Assembly: GCA_012295275.1 (NCBI GenBank)
Contig: CM022666.1
Span: forward strand, 8,472,059-8,536,058
Origin: Chrysomallon squamiferum
Lineage: Eukaryota; Mollusca; Gastropoda; Neomphalida; Peltospiridae
Reading direction: 5' to 3'
DNA length: 64,000 nt
The stretch's first letter is position 1. Each line of letters opens with the position of its first letter. The notes below the pieces were generated by a model, which did no database searches, was not told the DNA's origin, and saw nothing but the letters and a program-made list of their open reading frames with translations. Of the stretch, positions 63,792 to 64,000 are shown one piece after another. Position numbers and translations under genes: made by a program.

Positions 63792-64000
63792 TTCTGTGAC
63801 TGCTGAACTGGTGAGAAGGCAATGAGGTCAGTAGTCTGATATCATATGATCATACATGTAGGCTTATAATTTTTTACTCGGTGATCAAGAGAGATGGTGA
63901 TTCCTAGCAGAATTGATCATTCAGGTTTTAGTTAATCAGATGTTAATGGCAGAAAAGGTGTTATTTTCATGGACGTTCATTTTTTAAATCTATATTGTGG
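63792..64000. other. Sequence after the decayed ORF
   Basis: Possible 3' non-coding part of the same insertion. No inverted copy of TCATTCCGTGTCAAAT was seen before the window end. Confidence 0.4.

Overview
This is an intron-rich, strongly AT-biased animal genomic window. It is dense in microsatellites, in locus-specific minisatellites and in short DNA transposons. It is most likely molluscan, perhaps a gastropod. The evidence is two degenerate tRNA-derived SINE copies (about 6.55 kb and 33.7 kb) carrying the core GGTATGTGCTATCCTGTCTG-like block that I know from marine-mollusc SINEs, together with animal-type exon/intron structure (GT-AG introns with pyrimidine tracts) and the gene content. 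No bacterial-style operons, CRISPR arrays, rRNA or clear tRNA genes were seen.

Layout. (1) 1-13362, plus strand: the 3' part of a seven-transmembrane receptor gene of the cAMP-receptor-like (Dicty_CAR/GCR1/GPR157-type) family, in eleven phase-consistent exons. Two of its exon ends are embedded in minisatellites. (2) 16.7-31.4 kb: three divergent TNF-superfamily ligand genes in alternating orientation (A minus, B plus, C minus). Each encodes a type II membrane protein with a shared cysteine motif in the stalk (F-x-L-C ... C-C-F) and a C-terminal TNF-homology region. A and B are head to head around a promoter-like segment at 20.63-20.81 kb that holds a TATA box, an ISRE core and outward splice donors, with a kB-type site just beyond. 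(3) 40.46-48.98 kb, minus strand: a nine-exon interferon-regulatory-factor-like gene. Its IRF DNA-binding domain lies in the middle of a reconstructed protein of about 1041 residues, and it ends in a C2H2-type zinc finger. (4) 52.4-55.1 kb, plus strand: a complete four-exon PNPLA4-like patatin phospholipase. (5) 62.2-63.8 kb: a decayed transposon-derived ORF.

Between the genes there is a perfect 518-bp hAT-type MITE with an 8-bp target duplication (51.2 kb). There are also five copies of an about 287-bp element with CAGGTTGAGGATCC-type termini, and many tandem repeats, several built from functional gene pieces such as a splice acceptor or a stop codon.

Functionally, three TNF ligands and an IRF-like regulator within about 32 kb suggest an immune-gene neighbourhood. 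IRF-type motifs in the promoter-like islands of the TNF cluster make a regulatory link testable but not proven. Exon models were built by hand from splice signals and reading-frame phase. In each of the five spliced models every junction keeps the frame, which is the main reason for trusting them.
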